Of a stretch of DNA of 64,000 bases, positions 22,412-34,313 are shown piece after piece. The stretch's first letter is position 1, and every line of letters begins with the position of its first letter. A program made the translations under genes and the position numbers. The notes under the pieces are model-generated. The model had not been told where the DNA came from, ran no database searches, and worked only from the letters and a program-made list of their open reading frames with translations. The DNA comes from Acanthaster planci (Eukaryota; Echinodermata; Asteroidea; Valvatida; Acanthasteridae), in assembly GCF_001949145.1 (NCBI RefSeq), contig NW_019091360.1:1835231-1899230 (forward strand), written 5' to 3'.

Positions 22412-23691
22412 TACGAAAGCCCACCAGTGCCATGTAGTGTACCTTTTTTCAAATTTGTTTTTACAAGATTTTTTTTGCCAATTTGTTTTTGCGATATATA
22501 TTTTTCCCAGTTGTTTTTCGAGATATATTTTGCTCATTTTGTTTTTTCGAGATATATTTTCCCAATTCTTTTTCCATTTTTGTTTTTAACTCTCGAAAAC
22601 AACGTGAGACATTATTTTTACCATGCAGTGCGATTGCCGGGTGAGATTGGTCTTGTTGTTTGTTTGTTCATTTATTTTGTTTTTCCACCCTTTTCCAAAA
22701 TCCATCCGGGATAATTTGTGATCCTTTTCACTCGCACGTGCACGGAAGCGAGCCATGGTTCAGTAGTGTACACTGCCGCTTTCATGGGATGCACGCTTTT
22801 GAAGAGTTTACAAGCAGAAACATACTCGGGTCGTGAGCCCTAGAAGTTTCCGATGTAATTGACGTTTACTGATGACAGTATTATGATTGAACAACAACGA
22901 AGCTATGACTTCATCGTAACTTAATCCTATATTGAAATAGAAATGAACAAGTTCTTCGTGAAGCATGGCTCTCATATGCGACTATACACCTCCCAAGAAC
23001 CAATGTGAAAAAAACAATATATCTTGAAAAAACAAAGTGGGAGAATGTATTTCGAAAAAACCAAATGGGAAAAAAACTCGCAAAAACAAAATTTGAAAAA
23101 TATATCTCGAAAAAACAAAATTTGAAAAATATTTCTCAAAAAAAAAACAAATTGGGAAAATATATCTCGAATAAACAAAATGGAATATATATCTCGAAAA
23201 ACAAACCGAGAAAAATATATCTCGAAAAAACAAACTGGGAAAATATATCTCGTAAAAACGAATGTTTCCAAAAATAGTAACGTTGTTTCTTAAAATAGAT
23301 TCAACAAACCAAACTTCCAAAAATTATCTCTTAAAAACGAACTTGGAAAAATATGTCGCGAAAAAACAAAATGGAAAATATATCTCGAAAAACAAACCGA
23401 GAAAAATATATCTCGAAAAAACAAACTGGGAAAATATATCTCGTAAAAACGAATGTTTCCAAAAATAGTAACGTTGTTTCTTAAAATAGATTCAACAAAC
23501 CAAACTTCCAAAAAAATATCTCTTAAAAACGAACTTGGAAAAATATATCGCGAAAAAACAAAATGGAAAATAAGTCTCGAAAAAACTAACTGGGAAAAAT
23601 ATATCTCAAATAAACAAACTGGCAAAAGTATATATCTCGTAAAAACGAAGTTGAGAAAATGTACACTACATGGCACTAGTGGGCTTTCGTA
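22412..23691. mobile_element. Foldback-type element with 31-base terminal inverted repeats
   Basis: The termini (22412-22442 and 23661-23691) are inverted repeats of 31 bases with one mismatch, outer sequence TACGAAAGCCCAC, and the similarity continues inward at lower identity. The left arm to about 22,590 and the right arm from about 23,005 consist of opposite-orientation arrays of an imperfect 28-30 base unit built on ATATATCTCGAAAAACAAA. A unique spacer of roughly 400 bases separates them. Open frames in the arrays are low-complexity (F/I/Y-rich or K/N-rich) and not genes. Only a TA duplication at the ends is visible, so the superfamily is unassigned. It is non-autonomous. Confidence 0.8.
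23262..23643. repeat. 191-bp tandem duplication inside the foldback right arm
   Basis: The segment beginning ATGTTTCCAAAAATAGTAAC at 23262 recurs at 23453, offset exactly 191, with only scattered differences. The duplicated block includes a unique 70-base part and several array units, so it is a higher-order repeat on top of the short units. Confidence 0.75.
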
Positions 23692-23842
23692 CACAACCAG
23701 GTCAGCTCTTTAAACACAAAACTGAAACGTTGAATTCAACAGAGTCTCCATGCACGGCACGTAAGCCCTGTACATCTGGGTACAGTCCACTAATTCAAGC
23801 CCCACTGAAAACAGTGTAAAATCAGCACTGTTCAGGGCCCAA

Positions 23843-23843
23843 N
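23843..23843. other. Single ambiguous base
   Basis: One N interrupts otherwise continuous sequence shortly after the foldback element. Confidence 0.99.
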
Positions 23844-26800
23844 TAATTATTCCCACAAAGCAAAATCACCCCTCAAAAGTGATTTTTCCGAAGTCTGATT
23901 GCAGCCATTTTTTCAAGTGGCAACCCTCAACTTTCTCGAGCACTTAGGACCATTTTTCAACCGTGGTTTTTAGCCGTTCTGCTCTCATTTGAAAGCTCAA
24001 AGACCCAGGGAGTTGATCCTGGCAAGGATTTACACAATCTCACCATTTTGGGGGCCAAGCAATCTCCTTTTCCAAAAGATACTGCGGGGCACTTTTAATG
24101 CTAATGAGCTGGCCAGAAACTCTCCCTTGAATTGGTGGTCTGCACCCATCTATCACGTTTGTCCCGCTTTACCCTCCAGTATGTTAACAACAATAGGGGG
24201 GCGTAGATCGGCGAGGGGCGGGGTGTAGAATGAACGGTGAGGGGGCGGGTATGTAGATGACCAATTTGTTTTTTTCCATTTCGTTTGCTCGCAGCTGCCG
24301 TTAGTAATCTGTTCGACCTTGGTGGTAAAGTATTATGCGTGCACAATAAACTTTCCTTTCCCCCCCCCCATCACCCTACCCACACCCGGAATAACAAAGC
24401 ACTACCAGTATTTTGTGGTACCGAAGTCATATCGGCATGAAATGAGTTATAATTATTTTCAGAAATGGTGCATTATATGACCACAATCAAAGAATCTGTG
24501 TATAGATCTGTGGTCAGTGCAGGCATCACGCGGAAGACATTCGCAAAGTAAGTTGTGGTGATTAAGCTTTTTGCGTGGGGTCAGCTGTGACGTACGAATT
24601 TTTTACCCCCAAAAAACAAAGCAATGAAATGAAATAGTCCGTTGGATTGGGGGTCAGTAAACACAGATTTAGTCACTGCAGTTCGATAATTTACACTCAA
24701 AGATTGCATTCAACGATTCTGAAATCGAATCAAGCACTTTTCATAGACAGAAAATGTGCCAGTGAGGATTACAATGGCTTGTTATGATTTTCCCTTTCTC
24801 GCGTAAAATGTTGCTTAAGATATTAAAAATGGTGGAGACGCGCAGCGCTTGCGCAGACATCGTAAACGTTGTTGCCGACTGTTGACCTATGCGGTGGTCC
24901 CAATGTTCCCCCCACACACACATGCACACGCAATTGTTGAAGCCCGCCCTCTCGTGCGAGCGAATGTTCTTAACTCTGAGCTGACAGTGGTGGTGTGGAA
25001 ACTTTCAGTTTACTGGGCATTACGAGTTTTCTGGCAAATTGCGATAAACCAGCCCCATAGATTTTACTGTTACAAAAAAGCCTGGCATATTTTTGACTTA
25101 TGAGGAAATCTGACACGTTTCATTTCTTATGCCATGCCTCGAGGTTTTGCAGCGGGTGCGAATTCCGTGCTTTTTGAGCTGCAGTTGCCCGATGCAATAA
25201 AAATGTCGAGATATTATTCGCCGGACCTATATTTATTGAGAGGGTGTCTTTATTGCCTCGCTTTGGCAACACGTCCTGCTACTTGTCAGGGAGGGCTTTT
25301 TTTTGCCCGGTCTACCGGAGGGTGGCGAGCCCGTTGATAGATCTGCGGGGGAGCGGCGCTTCAAAGCACAAAGGGCTGTAATTATACGCACTGGTGGGAG
25401 GAGCTAGTCATTCCAATGTCTCCGCTCCTAGCAATCACCCGGTGAATTATTCTAGCAGGACCTGACTGCTTTCTTGGGCTGTAGGTGAGCCAAGGTAGGC
25501 GGTAAAGGGTGCACCGTCCACTGACTCTTGCCGTCACGGTAGGCTGCCTCCTGGGTCCGCAGGGCTTGTTCCGGGCTTTGCACCTCCGTACCGTCCGTTC
25601 GTCTGTCTGCCGTTACTGTGCACAAGGCCCTCTCGCCTGCCGCTCAAATGAGGGTGCACTGCTGGTTTCACCGTACGCTAAGACGCTGTCTCAACCGTGC
25701 ATGCACCACGCCAGCACCGCCTCTGTTCCAAGCTCCAGCCTGCTCGCTCCAAGCAGTGCCATATAAGCCCATTTTCCTTTATCCTAGCGGACACTTATTT
25801 ACCACCGTAGACCCACAACAAAGGAAGATCCAAACTTCTTCGCGGCTCAAAGATCCTCGAGACTGCTTGTGATCGATGTTGATTTGTTTCTCCTGGACAT
25901 GACCTCTTCTCTGTTTGGGGTAAGTCCCTCTCTCGTTATCTGTTTCAATTTTCAGCACATAAACGTTCTGCGTTGTGACAAACTTTTCGCCTGATTTAAC
26001 ACGACGAATGGGCCTGCCTGCCCACCGTCTTCAACCGTATTTTCACCAGGCATTGCCGGGGGCGCGAACTGTGCGTGTTACGAGCCCGAAGAGGGTGCGT
26101 AGCTTTTCTAAGCGTGTCCTAACACACCACAGACGTGAAACTTGCCACACTGTGGCAACTCTGTGTTCTTGTCTCCACATTTTCTTTTGCCCTGGAATGT
26201 AGGTTTTATCGCAGACGGGCGTGTTCCTATAAGTGAAAAGTAGAAAAAGGCTGAATTTATTTGCACGCGATTCCAATATGTCTGTAAAGCCTTGATCGCA
26301 AGGTCGAGATCGCACTTAGCATGCACCGGGCCGCGGCCTCTCCGCCGCGACGGCTTTGATGCCAATTTGAACGGTGACAGCCAAGCAAGGCAACCGTCTT
26401 TAGGCTGCGATCTACGGCAGCACCGCTGTCTCCTCGCTGGCCATGAACCGACACATTGAACTCGTTTGGCAGTGTTTATATCCCCCTCACGCGTGCTCTG
26501 AAGCTCTTAAACAGATGTCCTGAGATGTTTCGGTAATCTGGCCGGCTCGTAAATTTCGATTTCATTCCAGCCTTTGTTAATCGCGGCTTTGTTTCCGATA
26601 CATGGACGTGAGCGTTTTTACTGGCATATTTTTGTTGGAAAATTGAATTATTTTTCTGCGGCACCGTCAAAGGTGATCAAAGCCGCGGTCTCGACGCTGA
26701 AACAAACGTCGGTTTGATTCAATTCCACCACATCACAATCGGTAATTAGCAAAGAAATTGGATTAATGTGGAAAGTCCTCTGAAAAAAAAACATTTTCCC

Positions 26801-29800
26801 GTTAACCTTTGCTGTCAGAAAGGCACCGCCTAACGTCCCATTGACGTGAAGCAGCGTCAATTTGCAAAGAACTTTTTTTCAAGGGGAAGGTTGCAAAAGA
26901 GATTCAGCCAGTATCGGGCCAGTTCCTTTTTTTGGCCAAAATCGGGAATCGCAATCCACGCTTGTTACACTGCCAGTCTTCACTCACAGCCAAGTCGAGT
27001 GTTCCAGATCAATGACGCTGATCGTACCCACTTGTATACCGTTCACCCGCTACATGGTGAGAGAGATTCCGAGCGATTTGTTGTAACTATCTTGCCTTCT
27101 CTGCCCAGATCGGGCCATGCGAAATTTCACGGTTATTTTTTCAGGCAAAGGCCGCCTTGCGTTGCTCAAACGATTATTCTCCGAAAACATTAATAACTTG
27201 TCATTGGACAAGGTGCAAACATCTGCGAAATGTCGTGAATATTTAGCCAGTTTAAACAAACACAATTATTTTGAGGTCATTGTGAGACATGGTCAACGCT
27301 GAATAAAGGAAAACGACGTGAATTGTGTCTGTATTCAATCTGCTAATAATAATCCCAAATTATTCGGCTTAAATTTGTGCTTGGTCAATTTGTACTTTAA
27401 ACCGAGTTTTTTCCCTGGAAATGTATCCTCTTTCCCTCTTTCAAGTGTCATTCGTGCCAATCGACTGCCCTTAACAGAGCAATCATGTCGGTCTGTAAGG
27501 TTATTTATTAATAAAATAATTTGTGGCCCGCACCAGATACCCTAGATGTTGGAAGAGACACCGTTCTCTGTGGGATGGCATTGTAATTAACCGTCATCAA
27601 CCTTCCTGCAGACTTGTTTGCGCGGACTTTGTTGGCATGCAAAGACATCATGAGCAGGTGGGATTGACCTTGAGCACGATCTAACTACCGTCAGGGATGA
27701 CTCTCCCGAACACCGCAACCCTCCCTCCCCCAAGAAACCCCCAAAGTGGACTCGCTATCGGCTCCGTAATTCAGTGCACTCAATCACGTTCTCACGTTGA
27801 AGCTTACAAAATGAAGGTACTGGTTGAAATTAGGGGCATTTAACGCGAAAAAGAAAAGTTGGGCTTGTAGCTAAAGAATAATAAATAAATAAAAATCACT
27901 ATTTTGTTTAGTTGCGTAGACCTACCCATTGTATTTAACTTTTGTGTCTCTTTGCGAAAATGCGCGGATGGGGAAGGCAGGATTTTTCCCATGATTAATA
28001 GTGAATGCAACATGCTAGTGCTTTTGGATGGAGTTTGAGGATTCGTCCTTGTTCTTTGTCGAAATCATCAAAGGAAGGATTTGGAACGCCTTTATGGTAA
28101 ACACGCGAAAATATGAAGTTTTTTCTTGTCATTACCTGATTGTTAAGTGCCACGCGATGGCCATGTTTCATTCCCGCTGCTGTTGGTTCCAGATTCAGGC
28201 GCTTAAATGTACGCCGAGTCGTCTGCGGGGATTGGGTTGTGTCATAACCTTGCGCCTTCCCCGGCGCATTGACCGTAGTCACGCCGTGCTGAACCCGGCC
28301 GCCATGATCCTTTGGCTCAGCATCGACAACTCGCTGCTTTTTGGGGGGGGGCTGGCCCGAAGTTGATCTTTAGGGGTAAATGTTTGGGATTCAGCATCGT
28401 GATTCAGGTGTAGCCGTGTGAAGGAAGGAACTGTCCTATTACAGTTGCCCGTTATCTATGATGACGTAGAGGAAAACCGAACTTGGAAAAGGTGGTGAAC
28501 TAGCTAAGAGTAGGCCTAACTTGGAAACTCAAGAACTGAACTATACCCGTAGTCTCATGGCGCACACGACTTGCATATCATTAAGTATTCTTCGTAGCTT
28601 GTCTTGTGTCTGTTGAAGTAATCATTTTGCAGATAAGAATAATACTCTGGCTGTTTACTTTGTGATTATAGTTACTTCATTTATGCTCTCGCAATTTGAG
28701 TCGTGTGAAGCAATCGTGGGGAGAAAAATGAGCCCATGATGAAACTTCACACTGATATTAACATTCAGCATACTCAGCAGCGGCATAAAACTTCTAAGCG
28801 CATCCATTGCCCTCCTGCTGATGCGGATTCGGGTTCGGAATGAACAAACGAAGGATGGGAGTATGAACATTAAATATTCATTGTGAATTTTCCCCAGTAT
28901 GTTTGTTCAAGGTCATCTCGCTAACATAATAAGCACTTCGGTGCATGTCAAGGCTCATTTTCGACGGTAGCTAAAAATGGAAACTGTTGCTTTCAGTAAT
29001 GCGCAGACTCGGCATCTTGGACTCACTGGGTACTCACCCAGCGTCACGATGTTGCTTCCGTGTTCCGATGTCGCCACATCTTATCGCAGGCAATTACATA
29101 ACCTACTAATAAAATCAAGCCTGACATTTCTTGGCGATGTCAGTGAGTTCGCGCGTGAACCTGACCGCGAGCCATAGCTCTTCAGCGATATCAGAATGGA
29201 CGTGTTATGTGTAATTCATGCAGCGCCGCTACCATCACACCTAGGGAAAAAAACACCCGGAATCGTTCGGCTGACGTGTCACCAGACCACGCGGATTGTT
29301 TGGATCCTCGAGACGAGTTCGAATCCACAGACATGCATAATCTCAGTCGCAAATTGAAATCAATCTTGTATCTGTGGGGATGAACTGTACCGGGTACATT
29401 TGCTCAATGATGAATAAAAGAAAATTAGAATAGGGATAATGTGCGGTGCCAAATCGCCCCAGAGCGAATGTTTGGCTACTTACACGTTTAAAATGTCCGT
29501 TCATTTTTTTCTCTCTCTGATTTGAAAAAAAAAGAAATGGCGTGCTTGAATCATCGTAATAACGAAACCAAACAAAAACTGCAACTCTGTGGGAACTCCT
29601 CAGGGAAGAAATTTATGCACAATTTAGATAGTGGCCTTAGATCGAGCCACTGTTGGTTTGTGGAGCAATGTTTCAAAATACTAAACGACATCTTTCTTTC
29701 ACCGAATAAAGTGATATGCACTGGTGGTGTGACTCATACAGTAGTGAGACATATAAGAAACGTCAGATTTATGACATGTGTGTTTCAAGTTGACATTTGA

Positions 29801-29930
29801 ATCTCACAGAAAATCGAAACGATGCGGTACATTAAATAATGTTCCAGATCTCTTACATTATTCTTCGCCAAAATACCGAAAGTAAAAACAAAACTAATTC
29901 ATTCTTCTGAAAGCAACCGTCGTAATTAAA
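23844..29930. other. No recognisable gene; mixed composition
   Basis: A palindromic pair of Runx-type sites, TGACCACA (24479-24486) and TGTGGTCA (24509-24516), forms a small hairpin. 25,100-26,460 is GC-richer and non-repetitive, with a donor-like GTAG|GTGAGC near 25,485, and could be regulatory. 26.5-29.9 kb is AT-leaning. An E-box CAGGTG lies near 27,655, and TAGGCCTA lies at 28511. No domain, tRNA or repeat family recognised. Confidence 0.4.
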
Positions 29931-32900
29931 AAAAAAGAGAGAAGTTGTGCGAGCTTAGTGGAGTGGCGGTTGGAGACATTGAGTGGGACGAGTTGAGTTT
30001 GGGTCGTGTGAACAACATCGGCTGCATGGAGAGAGCTAAACCCCCGTGAATCTTTAGGCCACAGTTAGAGACTCGTCTCGCGAGCCACGACCCCGTGCAC
30101 AAGACTATACCTATTTTCCCCCTATGCTTTCTGTCCTCGCGCAGCGATTTCCTTTCTCAAGATTCGGTTCAAAATATAAATTTTCAGAGACGACACAGAA
30201 AACTCCTAATCCCTATCAGCAAAACCTGGGGGTCGGCCGACAATGGCATCTTTTCTGCTGCAATGAACACGCGACCGAGTTGTGTTCAGTGCCCATGGTT
30301 TCCCCCCGTCTTGATCTGGGGTTTATGTCCGTCTGTGACCCGTGTGATTCCCTTCTCGTATAAGGCATCGGAGCTCGGCGGGACAGTTTTTGTCTGGACG
30401 TCAGAGCGGGGCGTTTTGTTCCAGATCTTCCTATCCGTTGTCTTACCCGGGACAGGGCGGTTCTGATGTCGGATTACTGTCTTCAAGTGCCACTCAAACC
30501 GCAGAGTTTACTTTTCTCCTTCTCAATATGGATTGAGGGGGGGGGCTCGGCGATTTTTTTTTCAGGCTGTGATGAGCAAGCCGTAAGTAATAACAGGAAA
30601 AGCGGAGCGGTGTATCGCCGCCTTTTTTGTGGTCCGCGGGGGGAGGTTAGAACACTCATTGGGCTTTGTCAGGCGGCTTGGATGATGCTTTTTTACGTAG
30701 GCAGCCATGTGGAAGTGAAAGAGGGATTTCGAAGGCTTTCTGTCGATCTCTTCTGGCTGTGACTGATGTCAGTGTCTTTTGCTGGTGATAGGTTAAGGAC
30801 CCGTTTGACGTGGGGGCAGTGTGTGTTTTTGTTTCTAGGGGTATTCTTTGGGGCCCCAGCCCATCAAAAGAGCCAATCAGTCCCCCCGTTCACGCCTCAC
30901 TTGGTCGGCATAAACGCCGGCGATCGCGGCTGAATGGCCTGTGATCAATAAGAGCCGCCTGCTAACTTGTGCGAAAGTGTTACCATTCGCGGGGAAGTTG
31001 TGACCCGTCCACCGCTCAATACAGCCCGGCCCACTGTTCACCATAGCGGGCCTACAGGCCGTCACTGTCCTAGCAAAGCCCCGATTTTTATGTCTATTCG
31101 ACTGTTTCTTTTCTCTCTCTCTCTCTCTCCGGTGATAACGCTCAGTGCACGCTTCGCTTGACCAGCCCGTAATCGACTCCCCTTGCTAGAAAAAAAAAAA
31201 AACAAGAAAGAAAAACGAAAAGAAAAAAGAGGGAAGTTGTCAGGGGAAATAAATGACAACTGTGTTGCCGTGTTTGTACAGTTGCCGTTTCTGTTATCAT
31301 CACACCGATGTGATAAGGGGAAAGTATAGAGGGGCTTTCTGGGGGCTCATTGTAAACGCAGAGAGAGGAGTAGTCGTAGATAAAACACTTGACGGAATAT
31401 GGTGCCTGGTGTCGTATAGCTATATCGACAACCGGCCAGACAGTAGTGAGTGCTTCGAGCGTGCCATATCAATACCGGCCAATATTGATCCTTGCCCGTC
31501 ACAGGCGCGTGCAGGAGCCCGCTCGATGTCTCCTTTCCCCTCCTCGCAACACCGTCTCATTATCTGTGCCCACCGTTCGCTGAGGAAGAAAAAAACACAC
31601 ACCCTCTTGTCGACAATGATTTAATTACAAAAGCACACTCGGCTGTATATAAACAGCTGTAGATTGCAGAATCAACACTTGGCCCCCTAATCAGTCAATT
31701 TTAATGGAGAGGTAGTCGGATGAGAGAGAGAGTTTTTGGTGGCAGGATGGCCCGAGTGATGTTGCCCGTCTCGTCTCAGTTATACCGAGCTTCCCTCCTT
31801 TTTTTCCCCGTCTCGTCAATACTTCACACCCAGCCTGTTGCGTCCCAGAAGGCCGCGCAGACCATTAGAGGTGACATCATTCTTCCCTGAGCAAATAGAT
31901 CCGACGACCGGAGGAGACGGATTTTCGATCGGGGGATACCGGGACGAGGGGGAGAAGAACGCGGCCGGCATCCGTGAAGCGCTCCCCTCTTGTCATTTTG
32001 ACGAGAGACCCCGTATCTTTGACATCGTCGTGCGCTCGTGATGCAGGCCCGTGTCATGTCTTTTTATTAACAAACCTTGCAAGACACAAAACCAACACGT
32101 TGTAACGCCGCCCCGTTATGTTTGCTGAGGACTTTACTGTCGGCCCACCGTGCCGAAGAAACGATGCCTTTTAGGCTACGAGCGCCAACAAGAGGGGGGG
32201 CAGCGATCCTTCAGGTCGCGTGTCATTCACCCTGCCGGTGATCGAGTTATGCTGTGACATGAATAATATATGCACGGATACCTTCCGCGCTTTTTTTTTA
32301 CTTGCATACGTAGCATATTCGCCTCAAGATGGAATAGATTATACTTAAATGAGCAATCACACGAAGAAGAAAAGGAGCTTGGGGGGGGGGGAGTTGTCGA
32401 CGCCGTTCGGAGACCAGACAGAGGAAAAGAATGTTCAGCAGTCAGATGTTGTAATCAGGAACATTCGATGACCCGGATGCATGGGTCGGACATGTGGGCT
32501 CGGTTGGTATTATGTATCTCCCCCTGTCTGAGACGAGGCTGTTTCGCTACCAGGCGAGAATGTGTACGGGGGTGTTCCGAGTTTACATGTATGTAGGTGA
32601 ACCTGAAGCCTTCCCTCACGGGCAGATGCACCATTTGGTCCCCCCTGTATATGTCCTACCTGCGGCATAAGGAACAGGTCACGTGACAGCTTACATTACC
32701 GCCTCAAGGGCTCCCAATCTGCCGATTTTTTCATCAACGCAGGGGAAAAAATGGGGAGGGAAAGAAAAAAAATCAGTCTTTATTGCGCTCCCCCAACAAC
32801 CCTGCGAGGCCTGTCGTCTTGTAAACATAAAGGCACCAGTCGTATTGCTGCTTTTTTTTCTTTCTTAGCCCCGTCTGCGTAATCTTGCTTGCTTCTCCGG

Positions 32901-33700
32901 GGCGGGATGGCTTGAGGCGAGCAGTGACGGGGGCGCCAGGCCCGGGTCCTCGGCATCGTTGTAATGGGACCGCTAGTCCCGCTGAAATACACCCACTCGG
33001 CCGCCAGCATGACCAGTCGTTCACTGAACCCGGCCCGTCTCTATTCACGGCAGCCGTGCCTCGTCAGCCTAGCCTACCGGATAAAAAGAAAAAAAAAGTG
33101 AGTGAGAAAGAGAGAGAGAGAGTCCCGTCGATTGGGTGAAAAAATGGCCGAGAACTACTTGTATGAACGAACTATAGTGCCCGAGGCATCATTGTAACTG
33201 CGCTCCCTTACTCAGAATTGATCAGCTACGACCATCAAACCGACCAACCTATCCCGGAATAATCACCACACGCGCGCGGGCGCGAAGCTGTCCCGACCCT
33301 CGCCTTAGCGGCGGTCTCGTACGGAATGTTTTTCTGCTTAAACCGTCTTCCCCGGGCTCCCCCCTTATTTTTATTTTATTTTTTTTCGTATACCCCTCTC
33401 CTCGGCTGAGAAGTGGTTGAGTTTTTTATGTTAATCGGGGAAATTAAGAGTACTTTCGGCTCTCGAGACTGTGTTTTGGTTGTGGACCGGAGCGAGCAGG
33501 TACGGGTGTTGGATGACAGCATTAGGGGAGTCGGTGAGGTGGGCCCGCTGATAGTGATATGGCCGTGACATCATTGTCATCATTATCAATAACAGCGGTA
33601 TTGCAGGAGCGTGACAAGGAGTAATGCTAGGCAAGTCGGTAACCTCCGTTTATATTATCAACCTAACGAGCAAAAACCGGCCGCGACTTTTTTCGTGTTT
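29931..33700. promoter_or_regulatory. Large GC-rich non-repetitive domain, candidate regulatory island
   Basis: The longest continuous GC- and CpG-rich segment of the window, interrupted by short homopolymers and microsatellites: CT run at 31112-31130, GA run near 33105-33122. It includes a TATA-like TATATAAA at 31646-31653, a CCAAT at about 30,872 and a palindromic E-box GTCACGTGAC at 32678-32687. Open frames are numerous on both strands but mutually overlapping and without splice logic. The character is that of cis-regulatory DNA. Activity is not demonstrated. Confidence 0.35.
31646..31653 (+). promoter_or_regulatory. TATA-like box
   Basis: TATATAAA sits beside the E-box CAGCTG (31654-31659). 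About 30 bases downstream is TCAACACTTGG, which could serve as an initiator. No coding sequence follows directly. Confidence 0.2.
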
Positions 33701-34300
33701 CCGAGACAACATCGCTTGACGAAGAAGCGGGACTTTCCTGGTCTTAAAACGACAGAATAAACGACGCTTGCTGAACGTTCGTTCCCCAAAAGAGCACGCG
33801 TGAAAGCAAAAATGTGTCGACTTACATGTAACATTATGAGGAGCGGTCTATTACGTGTTAGCCTCGGCGAATTTTACGTGTTTTATTGGTCGAAATATAA
33901 TCCTTTCCCTAGGACCGATATTCTCATTAACGCACGACAACCATACTTTCAGGAGGTATAAATTGACCAAATATAATTATACTGCGCTGAATAAACTTAC
34001 AAAGCATAAATGACTCACGGACACTTTTCGTCCTGAATAATTAAGGTGTAGATTTCACCGCGCATTGATATATATATATATATTACATATTACATATATA
34101 TATACATTGTGTTTACTCTGTCGGGCAAATGAATACGGGTCCAGTCTACATAATGCTACATTGTAACGAGCCTTACTCATGTTACTAGGGAGTGCATAGG
34201 TCATTCTATTTACGCTTCCCCGAAGTAACATGTTCGCAACATTTTTTGTTGTTGGGCACAAGAGAATGTTTTATGAGGTGGAATCGGAATCTGTCATGTG
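33701..34300. other. AT-rich stretch with TA microsatellite
   Basis: An interrupted TA dinucleotide run lies at 34069-34106. The rest is AT-rich and shows nothing recognisable. Confidence 0.6.
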
Positions 34301-34313
34301 GGGTCAAAGGTCA
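34301..34313 (+). promoter_or_regulatory. DR1 nuclear-receptor motif (HNF4/RXR/COUP-TF type)
   Basis: GGGTCAAAGGTCA, preceded by G, is a direct repeat of AGGTCA-type half-sites spaced by one base, matching the HNF4/RXR DR1 consensus. Known receptors of this class occur throughout animals. Binding here is inferred. Confidence 0.45.

Noticed and set aside
22990-23690. CRISPR-like regular repeats
   Set aside because: Units are imperfect, contiguous and without distinct spacers, in an animal-type genome, and bounded by transposon-like inverted termini.
23005-23713. Lysine/asparagine-rich and phenylalanine-rich proteins
   Set aside because: These are translations of the foldback arrays and of their complements, low-complexity with the repeat's own period.
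29312-29336. tRNA-like T-arm GAGTTCGAATCCAC
   Set aside because: No matching A box, anticodon arm or acceptor stem upstream.
34069-34106. TATA-box cluster
   Set aside because: It is a TA microsatellite, not a core promoter.
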